9,605 nt of DNA. Origin: Methylococcus sp. UBA6136 (lineage in GTDB: Bacteria; Pseudomonadota; Gammaproteobacteria; Methylococcales; Methylococcaceae). Shown in pieces: positions 5,341 through 9,605 of this stretch. Made by a program: the position numbers and the translations under genes. The DNA lies in NCBI GenBank assembly GCA_002423305.1, contig DIVI01000188.1, positions 1 through 9,605 of the forward strand. The letters are read 5' to 3'. Position 1 is the first letter of the stretch, and the number at the start of each line of letters is the position of its first letter. The notes under the pieces were generated by a model. It searched no databases. It was not told the DNA's origin and saw only the letters and a program-made list of their open reading frames with translations.

Positions 5341-8055
5341 CTATGTATTACGGATTCGTAGTTTTTTGCCGGTTCGCTCTTCGATCTGATGTTTGATGGC
5401 CTTGGCCAGCACACTGGAGCCCACCGACAAGGATTGGAAATCCTCACGGCTCAGAACAGTCAATTCGCAAGCCGTCAAGCAGCGGACGGTCGCTGTCCTC
5501 TTGGTCTCACTGACCAAGGCAATTTCTCCGAAAAAGTCACCGGACCCCAGCTCACCCACTTTCTTGCCACTCTTGATGATCTCGACCCGACCGGATTGGA
5601 TGATGTAGGCGGTCTCACCCTGTTCGCCCTGGCGGATGATTTCGTCACCCGCTTCTTGATGAAGCTTTTGCAATTTACTGGTCACATCCGGGGCCAACAC
5701 GGCGATATCGGCCCGGAATGGCACATCCAGAGTCCAGTCAATCAGGATGCGCAGGTTGCGTTCGAGTCCTGGCATGGTCGCCAGGTTGCTCATGCGCGAG
5801 AGGAACCAGGCAGGGACCCCACCTATGGCCCATCCGAAGACCTTGGTGATCGAGTGACGGCCCATGTTGAAGGCCAGCACGAGGCGCTTCTTGAATTGGA
5901 ACGATTGGGTCTCGAAGGATTGCGAAGCGGCCCAGGCATTCTGTCCGACCACTTTGCCCAAATCCATCCAGTCGGAAGTGGTCAGATAGCGTCGTTGATG
6001 ACCCTCACCCTGCAGCTGATTGGCGGGCGCCATGGTGGCCCATACGTGGGGATGCCCCTTGAGCCTCAAATCCGGCTCGGTCTCGGGCGGCCAGGTCAGC
6101 GCCCCTCCATCCATGATGGCCTTGGGCATGGTGAAGCAACTGTTCACAACCAGACCAACCGTTTGTCGCTGCCCATCGGCAAACACTATGCTGTCTGGTG
6201 TGACGGCCGCCACCTCGTGGTCCGGAAACAGTTGAACGCCGGCGGTGATCAACTCCCTGTCCCGACGCCCCTTGATTTCAGCCTCGAAGTCACTGAAGGG
6301 AACCTTGATGTCCTCATAGAGATGAACACGCCATCCATCGTCCCTGAGAACACCGTAGGATGGTTTGGCCGTCTCGAGCATGGCGTTGATCTCTTCCGCC
6401 GTGGCACAGGCTCGTTGACCGGAGCCGATCACAGCGAAGGTCAGCAGGCGGCTGCGAAGTTCAGACGATTGCTCCAATTCGGCCTGCTCGACCCGATTCA
6501 TGACCTGCTTGCGGATATGCAGCGCATCACCCACTGAGTTGATCGGGATGGCATGCGCCATGAGTCCGGGGTAGCGGTTCAGATTAGGAACCAGGAAGAG
6601 GGCAAGAATCAGCTCATCGTAAGGAATGTCCAGAGACTTTTCGTCAATACCCGTCACCCGAACAAATTTGTCGCGGCTATTGATCTCCCTGGCTTCGCCA
6701 AGAATCACCCGCGTCTGCGGGACGACCCGTCGGATAGGATTGACGGCATTGCCCGGCTGCATGGTGCCGCCAATCACCTCGGGCAAGAGCGGATAAAACA
6801 GCACATTGGGCTGATCATGAATCAGCGTCAGCTTCACATTCGAGTACTGCCCGATCAGGCGTTCGATTTTCATGGCGGCGTGTATAGCCGCCACAGTACC
6901 GCCAAGAATCACAATATTGGCTGTCTTGTCTTTCGCTTCTGGCATGGCGAAATGTCCTGCACCGTTGAATAAAAAGGAAAGCATCACGCCGTAGAAAAGC
7001 GCATGCGCCATCCAGCTCTCGGGCAAAAGAGCTGCAAACAAAAGAAAAGCGCCCAGAAAGAAAAGCGACAGTGGCCTCAGGAGTATCCCGGAGATGATCA
7101 GGATGCCCGCCGTGAACTCGACCAGCGTCATCAGCAGGGTGCTGATTTCAGGCGACAACCCCATCAGACGAATGTCATGAATGGTCAGAATGGCAATCGC
7201 CAGGTTGGGCTGTAACACCTTGAAGGCCATGGCCAGATAGAAAATATTGATGCCCGTCAGCACCCGCATGATGGCCTGTGCCCTTTGTCGGGGCACGCTC
7301 GCCAGTTCAGACTGGATCGCCAGAAACTTCGGATGGGTAGGTAGCGGCAGGAAGTAACTTCCCGGCCCCTGGCAGAGGAGATAGATGGCCACGCCGATCA
7401 GGGCACCGGCATAAGAATAGATCGATGATTGAAAAAGGAGGGTACCGATCAGAGCGAGCAGCAACAGCCCGACGGCACAGACCCGGACATAAATCCCCAG
7501 CAGGAAGCCGATACCCAGGACAAACTCGAACCAGCGCAGCCCCAGCATGCCGGGCACTGTGGCACCCAACTCAAGATCAGGGGCGAAGAGCGTCGGTGAA
7601 GCCAGACGCTCCACCCCGTAACGAGGCTCCAGGCCGAAGGCGGATGAAATCAGCACCCAGGCCAGACAGAAACGGAGAATAGGCGCTACCAGATAGCCGA
7701 AGGAACCAAGCCGGGCCTGCAGGTCCGGGAAAAGCTCCCTCGCCCCGGTAAAACCCAGTCGAATCCAGCCGATGGTAAAAATCACGAACCCCAGGATCAT
7801 GGAGCCGTTCAGGAGCGTGAGCGTGTTCCAGAGTTCCGGAGTGGGCTTTTCGCTCCATTCCTGAATTTGTTCAGGCGTCAGAATCCAGCGTTCATGAGCC
7901 AGCAACTCGCCACAGGGAAGGATGAACAGAACAAAGAGCAAAAGATTAAAAGTGAGGCCGGCCCCTCGACCAGTCAGGAATTTTTGGACGAGGCTGCCGG
8001 TTTCAAAATATCCGGCCCTTGCAGCTCCTCTCGAAAACAGCATGTCGTACAACAC
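5341..8055 (-). CDS. DoxX-like membrane / NDH-2-like / cyclic-nucleotide-binding fusion protein
   Basis: This 904-residue membrane protein has three parts. Residues about 34-368 hold roughly ten hydrophobic segments in two DoxX-like blocks, with a first segment ending in AHERW like DoxX proteins that start with a signal-like helix. Residues about 378-785 follow the NDH-2 (type II NADH dehydrogenase) plan, recognisable by FYPLLPEVIGG, NPIRRVVPQTRV, the late VWA segment and the C-terminal LIDWTLD. Residues about 788-895 form a cyclic-nucleotide-binding domain whose cassette FFGEIALVSETKRTATV (841-857) keeps the phosphate contacts E844 and R853. Even membrane-crossing number and N-terminal arginines would put the C-terminal parts in the cytoplasm. 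The FAD/NAD motifs are degraded: GGTVAA for GxGxxG at 385-390, ALF for ATG at 485-487, TMAP in place of the GD motif near 674-677, and GSGQRA in the second Rossmann. Redox activity is therefore doubtful. The start is uncertain: GTG 8055 or ATG 8043, neither with a Shine-Dalgarno. Confidence 0.85.
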   Translation of the reverse strand: MLYDMLFSRGAARAGYFETGSLVQKFLTGRGAGLTFNLLLFVLFILPCGELLAHERWILTPEQIQEWSEKPTPELWNTLTLLNGSMILGFVIFTIGWIRLGFTGARELFPDLQARLGSFGYLVAPILRFCLAWVLISSAFGLEPRYGVERLASPTLFAPDLELGATVPGMLGLRWFEFVLGIGFLLGIYVRVCAVGLLLLALIGTLLFQSSIYSYAGALIGVAIYLLCQGPGSYFLPLPTHPKFLAIQSELASVPRQRAQAIMRVLTGINIFYLAMAFKVLQPNLAIAILTIHDIRLMGLSPEISTLLMTLVEFTAGILIISGILLRPLSLFFLGAFLLFAALLPESWMAHALFYGVMLSFLFNGAGHFAMPEAKDKTANIVILGGTVAAIHAAMKIERLIGQYSNVKLTLIHDQPNVLFYPLLPEVIGGTMQPGNAVNPIRRVVPQTRVILGEAREINSRDKFVRVTGIDEKSLDIPYDELILALFLVPNLNRYPGLMAHAIPINSVGDALHIRKQVMNRVEQAELEQSSELRSRLLTFAVIGSGQRACATAEEINAMLETAKPSYGVLRDDGWRVHLYEDIKVPFSDFEAEIKGRRDRELITAGVQLFPDHEVAAVTPDSIVFADGQRQTVGLVVNSCFTMPKAIMDGGALTWPPETEPDLRLKGHPHVWATMAPANQLQGEGHQRRYLTTSDWMDLGKVVGQNAWAASQSFETQSFQFKKRLVLAFNMGRHSITKVFGWAIGGVPAWFLSRMSNLATMPGLERNLRILIDWTLDVPFRADIAVLAPDVTSKLQKLHQEAGDEIIRQGEQGETAYIIQSGRVEIIKSGKKVGELGSGDFFGEIALVSETKRTATVRCLTACELTVLSREDFQSLSVGSSVLAKAIKHQIEERTGKKLRIRNT

Positions 8056-8234
8056 TTATAGTTTTAGTTATAGGTCGATAGCTTATCGCCTTTGGAAAAG
8101 GGCTACCACTCCTGAGGTGTTGCCTTTGTCAGCCTCTCCCGATTCAAGTTCATCGAATCCTGAGCTGTAAACCCGCATCTTGGCCACCCACGCGGTGCGT
8201 GCAAGACCATGAGGGCAAATTGATTTATCCAGCG
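8056..8234 (-). other. Intergenic region upstream of the fusion gene, with small hairpins
   Basis: This 179-bp gap probably carries the promoter of the fusion gene. CACGC/GCGTG (8189-8201, 3-base loop) and CGATA/TATCG (8076-8088, 3-base loop) are short perfect inverted repeats. The - strand just before the coding start is AT-rich and contains TATAAC (8068-8073), a possible -10, without a good -35. Neither hairpin is followed by a U-tract, so I see no intrinsic terminator for the acyl-CoA ligase gene. Confidence 0.25.
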
Positions 8235-9605
8235 CTACAAGTCAATGACACCGCGCTCGATCTCTCCCTGCTTACGTAATTCTCGCTTGAGGATCTTGCC
8301 TGCCGCGTTCTTGGGCAGTTCCGGCAGGACAACGAAACGCTTCGGCACCTGATGACGGCCCAGGCATCCCCGGCAGTAATCGCGCAGCATTTTCTCGGTA
8401 GGCAGCGGGTTGGCCTCCAGCGACACATAGGCGACCGGAACTTCCCCATGCAACTCACTATGTTCACCAACCACCGCCGCTTCACGCATGCCGGGATAGG
8501 CATAAAGCACCTCCTCGATCATCCGCGGATAGATGTTCATGCCATTGACGATAATGAGATCCTTCTTGCGATCAACAATACTGAAATAGCCATCCTCATC
8601 GCGGGTACCGAGATCGCCTGTCAAAAACCATCCATCACGAAACACCTCGGCCGTGGCCTCGGGCTGATTCCAGTAACCCTTCATCACATTGGGGCCACGC
8701 ACGGCAATCTCACCCACCACACCATCGGGGAGGTCGCGCCCGTCATCATCCACAATCTTCATGTCGACATCAGGCACTGGGAGGCCAACAGTGCCCGGTT
8801 TGGCAAGGCCATCAATCGGATTGACGCAAGTCACCGGGGAACATTCCGTCGGTCCATCGCCCTCGTAGAGCCGGATCCCTGTTCGCTCCTCGAATTGGCG
8901 GAGTGTTGTTGCCGGCATGGCTGCCCCACCGACGACTCCAAAACGCAGCGACCTGAGCAATGCCAGCTTCTCCTCCCGCAGTCGAAGCAGTACGTTGTAC
9001 ATGCTGGGCACGCCGAGAAATATCGTTGCCGCATGACGATGAATCGCCTCAACGACGGAATCCGGCTCGAATCGAGCCACAGAAATGAGCGCGCAACCAT
9101 TCGTCAATGGCGTCAGTAACCCGACCGTGGCCGCAAAAGCGTGAAACATCGGCAGCACCACCAGTACCCGATCCTCACCGGAGCGCCATTTCATGGCGGC
9201 ATGCACGCTGCGGGTATTCGCAACCAGATTGGCATGCGTCAGCATCGCTCCTTTGGGAAAGCCCGTGGTGCCAGATGTGTAGAGGATAGCGGCGAGCGCA
9301 TTGTCGGGATCGATGTCTGGCTGGGGAGGCTCAATGCCGTCGACTAACAGTTCACTGAGTGTGTCCTCCAGCTCGCTGCCCTCGGTGATCCAAGCCACGA
9401 ATTCCAGTGTATCGACATCGCGCCGGAGCGCATCCGCCCTGTCATTGAGTTGATGGTGAACCATCAAACCCTTGACGCCCGCATCATTCAGCACATAGCT
9501 GACTTCGCGGTGGCTGATGAGGAGATTGATCGGCACCACGGTGGCGCCCGCCTTGAGTCTGCCGACATAGAGGCCGACAAACTCCGGGCTATTGGGTGAG
9601 TAACG
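8235..9605 (-). CDS. AMP-forming fatty-acid/acyl-CoA ligase (5'-truncated by window edge)
   Basis: This enzyme activates a carboxylic acid, probably a medium- or long-chain fatty acid, through an acyl-adenylate to acyl-CoA. The frame stays open to the window edge (first visible codons RYSPNSPEF), so the GTG at 9539 is an internal valine in KAGATVVPIN; 456 residues are visible and perhaps 40-60 are missing. The P-loop-like A3 motif is YTSGTTGFPKG (about 9281-9249). The A5 region reads YEGDGPTECSPV, where most relatives have GYGxTE. The A7/A8 hinge is WFLTGDLG followed by DRKKDLIIVNGMNIYP, and the A10 catalytic lysine lies in PKNAAGKILKREL near the C-terminus. Substrate cannot be told from sequence. 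It is on the same strand as the fusion gene but 179 bp upstream with hairpins between them, so co-transcription is uncertain. Family secure, specificity not. Confidence 0.9.
   Translation of the reverse strand, partial: RYSPNSPEFVGLYVGRLKAGATVVPINLLISHREVSYVLNDAGVKGLMVHHQLNDRADALRRDVDTLEFVAWITEGSELEDTLSELLVDGIEPPQPDIDPDNALAAILYTSGTTGFPKGAMLTHANLVANTRSVHAAMKWRSGEDRVLVVLPMFHAFAATVGLLTPLTNGCALISVARFEPDSVVEAIHRHAATIFLGVPSMYNVLLRLREEKLALLRSLRFGVVGGAAMPATTLRQFEERTGIRLYEGDGPTECSPVTCVNPIDGLAKPGTVGLPVPDVDMKIVDDDGRDLPDGVVGEIAVRGPNVMKGYWNQPEATAEVFRDGWFLTGDLGTRDEDGYFSIVDRKKDLIIVNGMNIYPRMIEEVLYAYPGMREAAVVGEHSELHGEVPVAYVSLEANPLPTEKMLRDYCRGCLGRHQVPKRFVVLPELPKNAAGKILKRELRKQGEIERGVIDL

Noticed and set aside
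5389..6537. A 382-codon open frame on the + strand opposite the fusion gene
   Set aside because: It lies entirely antisense to a gene with clear domain homology, its translation shows no recognisable family, and it is rich in residues typical of reverse-strand shadows.
8025..8032. GAGAGGAG as the ribosome-binding site for a shorter fusion-protein start
   Set aside because: No in-frame ATG, GTG or TTG follows at usable distance, so it cannot define the start; the upstream GTG 8055 or ATG 8043 remains the better choice.
8083..8178. A 31-codon open frame on the - strand (starts MRVYSSGFDELE) in the gap before the fusion gene
   Set aside because: It has no convincing ribosome-binding site (only GGGTGG), no homology I recognise, and such a length arises easily by chance. 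Ribosome profiling or conservation would be needed to revive it.
8189..8201. Intrinsic terminator after the acyl-CoA ligase gene
   Set aside because: The stem is only 5 bp and no U-tract follows on the - strand.
8352..9119. A 255-codon open frame on the + strand opposite the acyl-CoA ligase
   Set aside because: The ligase motifs run through the whole region on the other strand; this frame has no domain signal.

Overview
The window looks like chromosomal DNA from a gammaproteobacterium. The evidence is the dnaB-alr gene order, a helicase tail that reads like Enterobacteriaceae or Pseudomonas DnaB, a cytochrome very close to Pseudomonas-type c551, and a cyclase whose nearest relative known to me is bPAC from the sulfur bacterium Beggiatoa. 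I cannot name a genus. I see no rRNA, tRNA, CRISPR array, insertion sequence or prophage gene.

Layout. On the + strand, positions 1-2358 hold the end of dnaB (start outside the window) and a complete alr that overlaps it by 20 bp. Everything else is on the - strand. In transcription order it is: an AMP-forming acyl-CoA ligase (start outside the window, 9605-8235); a 904-residue membrane protein fusing DoxX-like helices, an NDH-2-like two-Rossmann region and a C-terminal cyclic-nucleotide-binding domain (8055-5341); a BLUF-type photoactivated adenylyl cyclase (5132-4077); a receiver domain fused to a metallo-beta-lactamase-fold hydrolase (3996-2752); and a small periplasmic cytochrome c551-like protein (2668-2363). 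The two transcription blocks converge with only 4 bp between the alr and cytochrome stop codons. No gene-free stretch exceeds 300 bases. The gaps of 80-208 bp hold small inverted repeats described below.

Most interesting reading. Four neighbouring same-strand genes could form a light-to-cAMP-to-respiration module. The cyclase would make cAMP in blue light. The fusion protein carries an apparently intact cyclic-nucleotide phosphate-binding cassette and could sense it. The MBL-fold protein belongs to a superfamily that includes cyclic phosphodiesterases and could remove it. The cytochrome is an electron carrier. In the fusion protein the NDH-2-like region has lost its recognisable FAD/NAD glycine motifs, so it may be a regulated pseudoenzyme rather than an NADH dehydrogenase. 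The domain calls rest on visible motifs; the functional linkage is inference from gene order.
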